Assembly (NCBI GenBank): GCA_010405405.1
Contig: MU004235.1
Coordinates: forward strand, 696,538-760,537
Length of the DNA stretch: 64,000 nt
DNA from: Microthyrium microscopicum
Taxonomy: Eukaryota > Ascomycota > Dothideomycetes > Microthyriales > Microthyriaceae
Direction of reading: 5' to 3'
The notes under the pieces were generated by a model. It was given only the letters and a program-made list of their open reading frames with translations, did not search any database and was not told the origin of the DNA. Numbering within the stretch: the first letter of the stretch is position 1; each line of letters starts with the position of its first letter. Positions 21,911-34,600 of the stretch are shown one piece after another. The position numbers and the translations under genes are program-made.

Positions 21911-23636
21911 CTAAACCACAGCAGATGCAACAGCACGGGCTCCGATAAGATGGTTTTCATCGGTACTCGACGACTTGGTGTGTGCCATTTCGACACTGTC
22001 TTGTTCATCCTTAACTCTCCCCTCGTTCAATCGGCTTTTCTGTATCATCAGACTTGCCAATAGTCCAAGACAAGAAGCCACACAGCAAAGAACCCATACC
22101 CAACTCATAGCAGATGTTTTCGCTTGACGAACCCATGCCAGTGCTTCGGTATTGGTGGCGTCTGCATTGTGAGATCCAGAGATTGTAGCACCACTCGTCA
22201 GCAAATCAAGATATTTGTCTGGAAGTCCAAGAGACGCCAACCGTTTTCGCTGGTCTCCGATCCCACTTTGAAAGGCGACTTGACATAACGCAATTCCTAG
22301 CGCTCCACTTAGCATCCGTATGAAACCAAATGTTGCGGTTCCAGCCGCAATATCTTTCTCCTGAAGATTTTTCTGGAGAGCGAGTAGTGGTGCATGAAAG
22401 TTTGGTCCAAATCCTATGCCAATGATAATCAAGAACGGGATGAGGCGCGCCAGATCCATGTGGGCTGGCAAATCAACTAAGAGACCTGTTCCGAGAGTCA
22501 TCAGGAGCAATCCACCTCGTAGGAGCTCCAAAAATCGTCCTGTTCGTTGCATGATCCAGCCTGCAGAAGCAGAGAACAAGGCCAGTGGCACTGCCAAGGG
22601 CAGCATGAGAACGCCAGAGCGGGTTGGAGAAGAGTCCAGGACACTTTGATAGTATAGGGGTAGGAAGTATGCCACGGAGTTGAAAACAAAACCATCGAAG
22701 AATGTTACTGTGAGGGCCGATAAGTTGGAACGATTGGAAAAGATGTGGAACGGCATAATTGGCGATGCCGATACTCGGGCTTGAGCAACAAAAAACAGGA
22801 TGAAGGTCAAGATACCAAAGAGCAAAAGGCAAACAACGGTTGCTGAAGACCATGGATATGTGACGCCTCCAAATTGGAGGCCGAGCAGGAACATGACCGT
22901 TGCGCCTGCGATGGTGATTGCACCGAGCCAATCGATCCCAATGATTCCGTTCCAGAACGGAGTTGGGGTGTTGTGAATCCGAAGGCAAGTGATGATCAAG
23001 AGCACCACAAGCGCGTCAATTGGCACTGGAAATATTAGGTTTCGGTTTCCAACAGTATATGAAGCGTTGTCACTTACAATTGATCCAAAAACACCATCGC
23101 CAATTCAGCTGTTGAGTCAAGATTCCACCAAGGACAGGTCCGAGGGCACTGGAAATGGCCCAAACTCCTCCGATGATCCCGAGCATAAGACCTCGTAATC
23201 TAGAATTGTTAGCCGGTTGACAATCTAGAATGGAATTGTCATACCTCTCTGCAAACAGGTCGCTGACGCAGATGTTTACTGACACGCCGATGCCACCGCC
23301 ACCAAGACCTTGGATGGCGCGTCCAGCAATGAGCATGCCGAGATTTCGAGAAGTTGCTGACATGATGCTGCCAGCTAGAAAGAAGGCATTCGCAAGTAAT
23401 AGTACAGGCTTTCTGCCAAATACATTGGAAAAGGTGCCCCATGCTGGGATTCCGCAACAGTTGGTGAGCAAATAGGCTGATCCTACCCAGGCATAACCCG
23501 AGTCTGAGATGTTGAAGTCCGCTGCAATTGAAGGAAGAGCAGTAGTGATTATTACGGTATCCAAGCTGACAAGGAATATAGCAATGCAGAGTGCAATCAT
23601 CACAATAATGTGATTACGGGGTATTTTGTCGTCCAT
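21911..23636 (-). CDS. DHA2-family MFS multidrug/toxin permease
   Basis: Three exons (23636-23245, 23199-23078, 23025-21911) give 542 residues with about 14 predicted membrane helices, as in drug:H+ antiporter family 2. The start MDDKIPRNHIIVMIALCIAIF places the first helix near the N-terminus. Family motifs seen: SLDTVIITTALPSIAADF in helix 1, WGTFSNVFGRKPVLLLA (motif A), RAIQGLGGGGIGVSV and GGVWAISSALGPVLGGIL (motif C). These proteins export drugs or fungal toxins across the plasma membrane by proton antiport. The reading frame continues upstream of this ATG, but those residues are not membrane-like and look like translated leader. No biosynthetic enzymes lie next to it, so the substrate cannot be inferred. 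Confidence 0.92.
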
Positions 23637-25532
23637 GATGTCAGATTGCTCGCGTCGAATGTGTAGATAGGAAGCTTGAGATCGCAATGGCTTAAAACAT
23701 TCTTCAGAATCAGAGCGATTATGGTGTGGATAGGTGAAGAAGCCGTGGTGGACGTCAGATATCCAGTGACGGCGGTGGGCGGGATAGATGGAGGTGGGGA
23801 TAGCCAACAGACTGGTGATGCATGTGAGGGGAGAAGGAGATGGTGCCATAACTGGTGATAGGTATCTGAAGCTGGCAGTAGCAGGTGGGGAGCTCTTGCC
23901 TTCGGCGCTGATTGTGTTTTGCAATTAGACGATTGGCAGGAGCGACGGTCGGTTTGTGTTTGTACCTGCCGTTCTTTCTACATGTAGAAGGAGATATCCA
24001 GGATCCAGCGTCTAGCCGCCTCGCGACTTCCCCCAGCCAGTATCCTCCTACTCGATCTACTCAACAACTCGTCGACGGATCAATCAATCTCTTTCTGGTG
24101 TACACAGCGTGCATTCATATCCAGGCGGTGAAGTATTTCCAGCCCATCAACAAGTTGACAGATCAATCGGCACGCTTCCTTCTACCTGCCGGCTCCCATC
24201 CACTACCTTTTGTGTTGAATGGTCTCTGAGGCTGTTAACACTACTACAATATAGACAGCGAGTAAGCATATAGGGACAACAAGTACCTGCTGCTGATAAG
24301 CAATAGGAGGCACCACCTTATGGGAGCACCTCTTTTTTAGTCTGTCTCGTGGTTGCGGTCTATTGGAGACGTGCGATAAAGATTCGCTACTTCTTTGGAG
24401 TTGACTGCAACAATTGCAAGCGCCAGTGCGAGGGTGACAAATTGTTGTTGTAATGTGCTGTAGATCTAAGATAGGCAAGATGTTGTTGTAGGTTTTGCGC
24501 TCCGTTTGCGAGATTCGAAATAACAACGCAGTGTCAATTGACTTGAGCAAATGATTGTTGCTCTGTTATGACCAAATGGGTACTCCCGCGGTTCTACCCT
24601 GCGGATAAATGGCTGGTACAACTTTTGACCTCCACATCCTCACGCATACTTCTATTACGGGGCGTACGAGAATGATCTCCGACATATTGACCTAGTCTGA
24701 AGGTGGCGCACCCGGACGATAAGGTAAGACAACTCGAGATTTTGAGGAGCACGATACTAGAACTGCTATAGCAAGAAACGGGCGAGTGCAGCGTACAAGT
24801 ATGTACCCCTGTGTCTGGGATTACATGGCTTAGCTGAATTGGAGATTTGTGTCACCATTTCGACGGTCTTGTGTTCTCGCCGATTGCTTTGCGATCATCG
24901 ATATTTTGCTATTGGCCAGTGCGATGAACTTTGTGTCTACTCATGTCAAATGTTGTGCATGAGACACAGATGCCAGGTGGTCTTTGCACACGCTCTTCGA
25001 CTGACTTGAAGCATATGAAGTTGGACTGCTATCTAGGAGAGTCAGCGCAACTGTTCTGAAATCTGGGTCTTCAGCGACACTAGACAATATAATCGTGCAA
25101 AGATTCCCGACATCCGACGGATCTAGATTTGTACATTTATTCATTGTCCAATCGAATCATAGTTCCACAATAGTGCCCCCTTCAAACGTCTGTACTGCTT
25201 GTAAAGTTGTGGTATCTGCAGATTCAATGTATCATCTGTACTACGTACCGAACTCTGCCGTAATCGCTGCAGTGAAAATGAGCGTATGCAAAGAGACTTG
25301 AGAGCCATGCGGAATTTTTCTCTCTACGATAACTTCATCTCATTTCTCCTTGCAGTACTCGGAGACGAGTTCGGATTGCCGGGGATAGCTAGCGGTCACA
25401 CAAGGTTTGCCCAGAGATCTGTAGAGTAGTTGAAGGGGTTTGGTTAATACTTTATTGAAACATCAATCAATGCGGCATTCAATCACCCCTGATCATGCTT
25501 CACTGACAATCGGTACATATCGGCGCGGTCAA
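23637..25532. other. Intergenic region, no confident gene
   Basis: It contains the promoter of the DHA2 permease on its left and the 3' flank of the glycosidase-like gene on its right. Short frames on both strands show no motifs. Confidence 0.45.
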
Positions 25533-27968
25533 TTAACCCAGTTTGGCTTCGACATTGATCTCTTTGATGCCACCCGCCAGTCCCAATAGCACCGACTCGT
25601 TTGGCTGTAGCTGAGCTGGTTGGCCATCGACAGTTATACTCTGGATTTTCTTGCCTTTTGGCACCCTCAACTTAACCTCCGCATCTTTTGGTGCTCCTTT
25701 TGCAAACTGAACCTTGACCTTTACAGTGTTTGTCGACTTGTCAAGTCTGATTGAATAATTCACCGCACCCCAGCGCGTTGGGGCTTGTTTGATGCTAATC
25801 AGTTTTCCAGTATCCAGCCAAGCACGAGGAACAGCACGGCCAAGGTAAATCATATCATCATCTGGATGCTCAAGAACCAAAGCCCATCTCACGACATTGG
25901 GAATCGTCATTTGCGCAGGGATACAGAACGTTCCGGGATCACCATTTAGTCCAGAAACCTCAGCGGCCTTCCAAGCTCCACGCGAGTGGACATGGTATCG
26001 ATGACTATACATAAACAAAATGTATTCGTCCACTCGATCCTGTAAGATCAGGCCGTATGCATGTCCATAGGAAATGAAGCCAAGAAGATCTCTGGTATAT
26101 GGGTTGGGACCTCCTACATTGGCAGTGACACCAAGAGATGTAACTCCATACTCTCGCATAGTATCGAGTGCATGATTCGCCAAGTCTGCAGGTAAAACTG
26201 CAGCATGGACAAGTTCCGCGTAGAGTCGATGAGGCCAGTCCTGAGATGATGGCTTATCTGTTGCCATTGATTCCCTGACAGTCTTTTTCGTTCCCGGTAG
26301 AGGTGGAAGGTAGGCAGGCTTTCGGTCGGTCAATATTGACTGCTTCATAGACGCAACTGTACGATTGAGCAATTGATCGGCTCTACGTAGCCACTCTGTC
26401 GATTCGGATTTGAATAAAGACAAAGAGCTGATGTCACGCAATCCGCGAACTGAGAATGCGCTGTTTGCGAAATATGGCTTCCAGTACACGTCTGGATCTC
26501 CCTTGAGACAGGCATCAGATTCACTCCATCCATGTATCAATCCATGCCCAGGATTTGTGGTGGGTAACTTCAAAGCCTCGTTCTGTAGTTCAACCAATCC
26601 CTGAGCCGTAGCGACAATCTTTTTCTTGTACTTTTCAAGAAGAGCAATATCTCCAGTATATTTCGCGTACTTGGCCAGCAGTGAAAGCGTCATACCAAAT
26701 TGTGCTACTTCAGGTCCACGCATATTGACATCTCCAGAATCTGAAACAAACATCTCAAAGTAGTTTTCGATCACATCGTGGGCCATTTTAAATCGACCCC
26801 AATCAAGATTTGCGGCAAGTGAGCTGGTGAATATGTCCTGAAATCCATCATATTCCGATCCATAATAATCACGGTCTATCGCTCCGTACTTGGGATAAAT
26901 GCCTCCAGCGCGAACCATGAGTTCTTTGGCGAAGGCGTGCTTGGTAAAGTCTACCCAGCTTTGGTCCGGAAGAGTAAGTGCTGATACGTCGCCGACATGT
27001 TTATTCCAATAGCGTCCAAATCGGAAGAGAGCCGTATAGAACTCTTCGGGTGACGGTCCTTTACGATAAGGCCCAAATTCAGGGTACGTATGCGCGTAGA
27101 CGACTTGTGTGATTTTCCCATTCTTCATACTGGCTGTTCTGTGCCAACTTTGGATGATGAACGGATCTTTGGCGTCCACATCGCCAAATAGGATGAGCTC
27201 GGTAAACTCAGTGTTGCTCACAGGGTGTATTTTGCGCACGGCTGGCATCCATCCTCCAACATATCCTTCCCATCGTGTGGAACTACTCTTGACGGGGAAC
27301 TTTTGGATGGGGTGATATTGTTTCGTGCTACCATATCCAAAGACTGGAGCGTTATCATTCGCTTGAACATTACCGATGAAATGGGTCCAACTTGCTGGTG
27401 CGCCCGCAGCTCCTGGTCGCAAGCTTCCAAGTGGTGGAATGATGGCGGCTACTTTCTCTTCAATTGGCTCTCCATCTTTGAGCAGGTTGTCGGCTAAAAG
27501 GTCCTTTAATGCCATTCCAATGTCAGACATTTTCAATCCGGCGTTTCTCGGATATTTGGGATTTTCCTTGAAGAAAGATGCCTCGGAGTTCTTTGGGAAG
27601 ACTTCTTGCTTGCCATCTGGAGAAACGAATACAATGGGTCCATCTCTTTGGCTTAGATCCTCGTGGACAGTCCAGGTCACTCCGTCAACTTGAATTTGCG
27701 TCAACTTGGCTAAGCCCTGGACTGGAATGTCACCAGGAGTTGTCTCAGTCTCATTGATGGAACTACTGGAGTTGAGATACAGAGTACTTCGAAATGGAAG
27801 CCATTGATCGCTTTGAACAACCAGTGTATCTGTCATCGGGAGCTCAACAGCCTCATGAGCGCAGTTGCATAGCTGGGCCAAGAAGAAAAGACTCACTCCC
27901 CAACCCCAAGATAAGCGACGGCTGGTTGTCTGCATCTTGTCGATTGTGTGCTGGAAGGTGGGATTCAA
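25533..27968 (-). CDS. Secreted six-hairpin-glycosidase-like protein
   Basis: An intronless frame of 811 residues, or 800 if translation starts at the second ATG (27935). The latter gives a better signal peptide, MQTTSRRLSWGWGVSLFF followed by LAQLCNC. After a beta-rich N-terminal part (to ~residue 300) comes a helix-hairpin region of repeated amphipathic helices, including DYYGSEYDGFQDIFTSSL, MRGPEVAQFGMTLSLLAK and HGLIHGWSESDACLKGDP, then a short beta-type tail ending KGKKIQSITVDGQPAQL. This arrangement fits (alpha/alpha)6-toroid glycoside hydrolases. Acidic residues in GSEYDGFQD and GWSESDAC are candidate catalytic or binding residues. I cannot assign a GH family number or substrate; plant or fungal wall glycans are likely. 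Several N-glycosylation sites are present. I am sure of the gene and only moderately sure of the fold. Confidence 0.85.
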   Translation of the reverse strand: MNPTFQHTIDKMQTTSRRLSWGWGVSLFFLAQLCNCAHEAVELPMTDTLVVQSDQWLPFRSTLYLNSSSSINETETTPGDIPVQGLAKLTQIQVDGVTWTVHEDLSQRDGPIVFVSPDGKQEVFPKNSEASFFKENPKYPRNAGLKMSDIGMALKDLLADNLLKDGEPIEEKVAAIIPPLGSLRPGAAGAPASWTHFIGNVQANDNAPVFGYGSTKQYHPIQKFPVKSSSTRWEGYVGGWMPAVRKIHPVSNTEFTELILFGDVDAKDPFIIQSWHRTASMKNGKITQVVYAHTYPEFGPYRKGPSPEEFYTALFRFGRYWNKHVGDVSALTLPDQSWVDFTKHAFAKELMVRAGGIYPKYGAIDRDYYGSEYDGFQDIFTSSLAANLDWGRFKMAHDVIENYFEMFVSDSGDVNMRGPEVAQFGMTLSLLAKYAKYTGDIALLEKYKKKIVATAQGLVELQNEALKLPTTNPGHGLIHGWSESDACLKGDPDVYWKPYFANSAFSVRGLRDISSLSLFKSESTEWLRRADQLLNRTVASMKQSILTDRKPAYLPPLPGTKKTVRESMATDKPSSQDWPHRLYAELVHAAVLPADLANHALDTMREYGVTSLGVTANVGGPNPYTRDLLGFISYGHAYGLILQDRVDEYILFMYSHRYHVHSRGAWKAAEVSGLNGDPGTFCIPAQMTIPNVVRWALVLEHPDDDMIYLGRAVPRAWLDTGKLISIKQAPTRWGAVNYSIRLDKSTNTVKVKVQFAKGAPKDAEVKLRVPKGKKIQSITVDGQPAQLQPNESVLLGLAGGIKEINVEAKLG

Positions 27969-29256
27969 GAAGAGATCACATCACTCGATTTTCTTACAGT
28001 CACATATGTACCTAAGTACTAGATAATATGTTGGAAGTTAAGGATTCCGCAATAAAAAGCTCGCGAGTGTCATCTATAGATCCATATAAAAAGTCAGCAC
28101 AGACTTTACCTGTGCGATAAAACAATTAAGAGGACCTGGAATAGCAGATAGTGCGATAATGGGCAAATGATAAGAATGTATGAACCGCAGGATAATAATC
28201 AGACAAGTACACACCTTGAAATGCCTAAGCATAAATCGCGTTATCCGCTTCAATGATGCATCAGCTGGAAATAACCGATTTTACAAACTGCTTTGAAGAT
28301 AGTAGGTAGGTTGCGATACAGGGCCTGCAATAAACCTGTGCCTTAAGCTGTGCGTAGGGTTTTCATGCTCAACGGGTTTTTGCGGCTACTCCGAACCATA
28401 ACGAAAAACAGGCATTGTGCAAGGTATCGATATTGAGCTGTCATCGGAGCCAATTACCTTGATGTAGACCGCTCGATAGTAGTCCATTGCTGGCATCCAG
28501 ATTCCAAGAGTTTTGGTGCAATGTTGGGTTTGGCAGGTACACCACGCAGGACTAGTTGTGCACAAACACCACAAAGAACCTGAAGGACCTGGCTAGAGTG
28601 CCTAAGTACTCATGAGTTGAGATGCAAGCAGTTGAGCAGCATCATTGAGTGGTGGAGCATAGAATATGTCTGGATGGTGTCAGGACTTGGGACTGCCAGC
28701 AGCCAGCAGTACGTAGAGCCGAGGAGGATTTGCACCAAGCCGAAATCGGCATAAGATACTGTTACAACCTGCATTTTTGCTTAGGCATCTTGATGTCATT
28801 GTGGACAAACTGTACCTGTATGTAGACCTCTGATAATTACTGGTATCTGTAGCGCCACTCGCCGCTTTTGACACAAAGTGGAGTTTTCAAGTCATGGTCT
28901 ACTAGGTCTAGGCAACTGGATTCTGAAATCTCCAACTCCAATTTTGAGCATCGTCATCTGTTGTTTCTCATCTTCTCCCTTTCGTCTACCATGCTTATCA
29001 GTACTGTACCACCTTGAGCTGGTTTTGTTTAACCTCCAAGGTTGCGCCTAGGGTCGAGATACTCCCTATCGACCAGGCTGTTCATTCTACCATTTAGCGC
29101 GTCCTCGCCTTAATCCGTGCCTGGCACCTTGCTTGCTCAGAGCTGCTTGGCTGCAGTGCACGTTCGATTTCTTTCATCTCTGGCGAGCATTTGCTGCATT
29201 GGAGCTTTGCCCCACCTTGCTTTGACTTTGCTTGTCTACTAGGAGCTTTGTTTGCC
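27969..29256. promoter_or_regulatory. Divergent spacer between the glycosidase-like and ZIFL-like genes
   Basis: This 1.3-kb spacer lies between two head-to-head genes and must contain both promoters. Its left half is AT-rich. No coding frame with recognisable content was found, and I could not assign binding sites. Confidence 0.45.
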
Positions 29257-31032
29257 ATGGCAGATAGAGCAGGCAGGCCCAGCATGGGCTCCGCTGAATT
29301 ATTTCGAAGAAAAAGCTCAACTCTCCATTATCAAACTTTTCCTAATGTCAAGCCCCCCGTTTCGCGTGGCCGACCCAACAATTCCTCTCGCTCCTCGGCC
29401 AGCCGCCTTGATCGCCAGTCCCTGAACGCTTCTCCGGATATGACGAATAACCACAATGAGTCGCCTCTACCCATCAGGCAGCTTGCAATCCTCGCTTTCA
29501 TTGCTCTGGCTGAGCAGACCGCCTTCAATTCCATCAGTCCATACCTCCCCGAGATGACGAGATCGTTTCCTGGAGTGAAAGATGGTCAAGAGGGATTGTA
29601 CGTTGGCTTGATAGCCTCAGCCTTTGCATTGGCTCAGTTCGTTACCAATTTCTTGTGGGGCTGGCTGTCGGATCGCATAGGACGCAAACCCGTCATAATA
29701 TTTGGGACAATCATGACAGCGATATGTTTTGCGTTATTCGGGTTTTGTACCAAGCTATGGCAGGCAGTGTTGATACAAGTGATTCTAGGACTTGCCAATG
29801 GAAACCAAGGACTAGTGTCCACTTGTCTGGGCGAAATCACGGATAGGAGCAACCAGTCGAAAGCATTCACCTATTTGCCGGTGCTTTATGGCCTGGGTGG
29901 AATTACTGGACCAGCTCTAGGCGGATTACTGGTTCTGGAAAACAACCCATTTGGAGAAGGTCCAAATCCATACCCTTATGCGCTCCCAAACCTGGTTTCC
30001 GCTCTCATATTGTTTATCGATGTAATCTGTATCATGATATTTCTTGAGGAGAGTCTGGATGGTGCCCAGGATTTACCTCCGCTCGGTGCTCGAGTTGGCC
30101 ACTTTTTCACTTGGCTATGGCAATTTATATCCTTCAGTACCAGGCCTACTTATCTGAAAAGAAAAAGCAGGTCATCTCGATCAGGAAACGAGACTGACAG
30201 CGGTGATGATAATGATGCACCATCTATGCTTCCCATCATTGGTGATGGTACTGTGCTGAGCAGAAAGGATGTGTTTACACGAGATACCATACTACTTTTA
30301 GCCGCTTTCCTGATATTTCAGCTCTCAAATGTGGCATACAATTCCCTTTACCCTATCTTTGGTGAGGCAGAGCCTCCCACTGGGCGAAGCCTGTCCACGA
30401 AAGAAATAGGTCTGTCAATTGCATTCGCTGGAGTGCTTACCATTGTGTTTCAAATATTCTTCTATGGCAGAATTCGGGAAAGGATTGGAAACAGAGCGTC
30501 CTTTCGCTTGAGCCATGGTCTTTTTGTCCTTGCATTTCTTATCATGCCCTTTGTAGGCTATTTGGACAAAACAGGATTTGAACAAGGGAAACGATGGGTC
30601 TGGGTCCAGTTGGGTGCCAGTCTCCTTCTAAAGACCGTTGCCACAGTTGGAGGTCTGACATCTGCGCTTTTGATGGTATGTGCACCTTCAAGCTGGTCAA
30701 ATCTGACGAGACCGCTAACACTGGCTTAGATCACCAATTCTGCTCCGAATCACGCAGTATTAGGACGCTTGAATGGTCTAGCTCAAACCTTGTCGGCTGC
30801 AGGTAGGGCAGTCGGGCCATTCCTCTCTGGATCTATATTTTCTGCGGCAACGCATATTCAACCTAAAGGCGAAGCGCTTGCATTTGGGCTGTTTGCTGGT
30901 ATTGCTTTCATAGGATTTTTGATAAGCTTTGGGATACAAAGTGAAGACCTCGAAGCTGAGGATTGGGAAGGGGAGCCAACTGACGATCTGGAAAATAGAC
31001 CTCTGCTACATTCGGATAATTCCGATTCATGA
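29257..31032 (+). CDS. ZIFL-like MFS permease (YCR023C type)
   Basis: Two exons (29257-30675 and 30730-31032) give 573 residues. The start is the first ATG, in the strong context gccATGG. A Ser/Arg-rich cytosolic tail of about 95 residues precedes about 12 membrane helices. Motif A is GWLSDRIGRKPVIIFG, and the helix-1 region reads LAFIALAEQTAFNSISPYLP. A charged central loop with KRKSRSSRSGNETDSGDDND separates the two six-helix halves. The C-terminus is acidic (EDLEAEDWEGEPTDDLENRP). These features match the fungal/plant zinc-induced-facilitator-like group, represented in yeast by the uncharacterised YCR023C. The substrate is unknown; a proton-coupled exporter in the vacuolar or plasma membrane is likely (inference). 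It is followed in tandem by the DUF2461 gene 650 bp downstream. Confidence 0.9.
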
Positions 31033-31679
31033 TCGCTTTGGACTATTGAGAGACACAATCTCAGTGGTCGGTGGCACATACAATACGGTTTGATAACGAG
31101 ATAGATACCCCACAAGCACACAATATACAGTGCTTCACATTTTCAAGAAAAAAGGCTCCAGCAGAAGAAATCTCCAAGCCATTATACTTCGGCGATCAAT
31201 TTTTGGTGTCTCATTTATTGTTAATAGTACCCTACTTGCAATTCACTGCCCGACTTTAAACTGGTCCAAAAATGTACTTGCGCTCCAATCGATGATGATG
31301 AGCTTGACATTGCAATTCAACGACCAATGTTAGAAGTTCACACTTATAAATGAATGGAACTCTTGAAAACCGGATGTTGCAAATATTCAATTAATACAAA
31401 ATAAAACAGGGTAAAAAAGGCGGGTATTGCTCAAAAGTTTGCAAAATATCCCCGGTAGCCAAAGTACTCCAGGGGGCGTTGTAGTCGACCCGCCCTTGAT
31501 AATATTGATGTCACGGTCATTGACCAACGCCCTCCTGCCTTAGTTCTCAGATTATGCAGGAGTGGTTCATTGACCATCAACACAAATATAAACGTAGCTT
31601 GAGCTCTAAATTCAAATTCAACTTTGTAGCTTTTTCCTCTACGCTCATCAGTACGAAACCCAAGTCACCCAGTATCAAA
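31033..31679. promoter_or_regulatory. 3' flank of the ZIFL-like gene and promoter of the DUF2461 gene
   Basis: AT-rich spacer with no recognisable coding content. An in-frame ATG exists at 31554 upstream of the chosen DUF2461 start, but the residues between look like translated leader. Confidence 0.45.
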
Positions 31680-34600
31680 ATGCCGCCTCGAAAGGCTGTT
31701 CACAAGCGCGCCAACTCAACGAAGGATATCACACCAGTGGCGTCAAAACGAGCCAAAAGACAGGTCGCGCTGCCGAATCGTGGCGCAAAATCGAAAGATA
31801 TTCGCTCGCCAACGCCAAAAGAGGAGGAAACCGATCTGGCTAGCTCTTCAGAAGATGATGATGCATCCGATTACGAAGTGGCAGAAGAACCTGAGATTGA
31901 GGAGGAATCTGAGCCGGAGTCGGACGCTTCTGCCGACGATGAAGTTCCCCAATCAAAGAGAAAGAGTACCAGCAGTAATGCCAGAATGAAATCTACACCT
32001 CAATCCAATAAGGGCACGCCAAAAGCAAAAGAACTACTCAAACCTGGAGTCAAAACTGGATTGGAACCTGGCACCCAGGTTGTGATCAAGAAACCGAAGG
32101 CTAGAACAGCAGGAAAGACACCATACACTGACGATACCATACATCCCAACACCATGCTTTTCCTGGGGGATCTTCGTCAGAACAACAATCGCGAGTGGCT
32201 CAAAAGTATGTTCGACCTCCCCCTTTCTTCCATTTTTCGCTGCACAATCTTTACTGTTCACAACGACCGTCCCTGCAGGTGCATAGAAGATACTGCGTAG
32301 TGTGTAACACGGCACTTTGCGAACAGGGATGGGACACTAACCACTAACTTGTTGTTTGGTTGTCTAGCTCGCCGGAAGACCGGGTCGGCAAGCGGCGGCG
32401 AGCATCGAGACAACCAAGACACCCATCTTCATCGTTCCTTGTGAAGGCTGATTGGCTGCGGATTAATGCTAACATGTTCCCTGGCTAGTGAATGATCCCG
32501 ATTATCGCACCAGCGTGAAAGATTTCAACGTATTCATTGAGCAACTGTCCGAAAAGGTCGTTGAGATCGATGACACTGTACCAGAGCTTCCTATCAAAGA
32601 CCTTGTAAGTCTTGTCTTCCGCCTTTATGTAGGAAACGATGGTCAAGCGCTATGAGATCGGTGCTGTGAAGCCCTGACTGACACAAATTCGGTGGCAGGT
32701 TTTCAGAATTCATCGCGACGTTAGGTTCAGCAAGGATCAAACGCCATACAAGGTCAGTTGGTGATCAATGAAAGTCCTTTGGGTAGCCAGCGAGCCTGCT
32801 ACTCACTCGATCCTTGCACTGAAGTGATGCTAACCGCCTCCAGACCGCATTTGCAGCATCTTGGTGAGTTGAGGCGTTCCGTTTTTGCTCCCGCCCGCTC
32901 ATTTTAGAAAGGAGCCGGACTGGCCGGAAAGGCCCATTCGCAAAATATTACTTTCACATCAAGCCTGGAGGCTCTGTCATAGGTGAGTAAGCTTTCTGTC
33001 GTCCCTCCCTAATATCGATCTATCAATCATTCACATGGAGCTGCCGTTTGGTGGAGTTTGCAAGATAGAGCAAGCTTTGGAAACGCCTTTTTAAGGTCCT
33101 TTGACAGAAATGGTGCTGGCTCTAGCGAGGATCTCCTTGCATTATGAGTGGCTCAGAGTCTCTACTGAGTCACGGCTAAGCGAAAATCCAGAGCCGGAGA
33201 TTTTGTTAGTACAGAGCCTCACAGCCCAGAGACAGTCGGTTGTTCGCTGCTTGACAGTCAATATGGCCCGCCAAACTTGCTTCAGCATCAGGAAGGCTCG
33301 TTTGAAGGCTATGTTTTCAAGTCAGGTCTGATGATCTGATCACGCCACGAGGTTTTGTAACCATCTATTTGTATACACGAATTTGCAGATCGCGGCCCTC
33401 ACCAGCGTGAACATTGAGTCGAATTTCGAGGCTGATCTTAGCGGCTCGTCTTCGAGATGGCTAAACACTACTGGGTTGGGATATGATGCATCACGAGCAT
33501 TACGACAGTCCATCAGCGTTATGCTTGATGAAGCTCATGATTTCAATCCTTTGCTCTCTAGTCTTCTCTTGGGAAGTCAATTTGACAAAATCTATCCACC
33601 GCCGATCTAGTATTCTTCTGATACACGAAGATAGCTAGGAGCACCTCATCTTTCAGACTTCATGTAGCTTCAGAAGTCCTTGTTATTGCTAACGCATTGC
33701 CTAGTTGGTGGACTATGGCAACCAGAAGCCTCTGAGCTGGCTTCTCTACGACGGGCTATAGATCGACGTTCTGCTCGACTGAAGGCGGTTCTGCGAAATG
33801 CAGATTTGCGCAAAGAGTTTTTCGGTGGTGTCGCGGACGACGATAAGAAGGTAGTAGGGAAGTTTGTGGCGATGAATAAGGAGAGCGCGTTGAAAACTAA
33901 GCCAAAAGTGAGTCTACTATTTTCATACTTCTGCGAGCCGCAGGCTATCTTGCAATGCGCGAAGATGCTCTGCTTAGAGAGCGCTTCCTCTTTCTGTTTT
34001 CTCCGTGAAGGCCGCATGGCGGTGCCACTGCTCAATGACCCGCTGCATGGCATCATGACACGCAGAGCGTGTTGTCGACATACATAACTTCACTCGTTCT
34101 AGCCGAGAACAGCTTTTCGAGCTACTAACGTGAATTTGTTGGGTATTTTGGGCATAACGGAGCGCGAAAGGGGTGTTCTTCAAGGTGTTGAGTGGCTAGA
34201 AGCTCACTGACTGAAGGAGGAGATTGGAGATGGACCCCTTATTTCCAAACAGGTGCACAGTGGGCCTTGTTTGCACTATGGAGCAAAACAGCAGCGACAG
34301 CAACGATCACTGGAAAAGCAGGATTGAAATCATTCTCGGAACGTCTCTCTAGAACTTTGAGATGACCTTTGATGATTACTCAAATAACTGTTCATGTGTT
34401 TGGCTCAAAACTGAAGTTCTGGTCCACTACTTCCAGCTAAACATGCAAACCGACCTGCTTTGTGGCCGTGAATCGTGCAAGCTGATATACGGCCACCCGC
34501 CCATTTACGCCTGAAACCTCAACATAGCTTATGCGGATCACTCGAGAACCAGCAATTGGCACAAGATGTACTTTGCTACTGGGTACTGTTGCATTACATA

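Noticed and set aside
16400-31100. Possible secondary-metabolite or detoxification cluster around the two MFS permeases
   Set aside because: No backbone synthase, oxidase or cluster regulator lies between the transporters; the neighbours are housekeeping or unrelated secreted proteins.
33101-33610. Two short plus-strand frames inside an intron of the DUF2461 gene, considered as missing exons or a nested gene
   Set aside because: The flanking exons join in phase into an uninterrupted family pattern (HIKPGGSVI to VGGLWQPE) without them, and neither frame has motifs.
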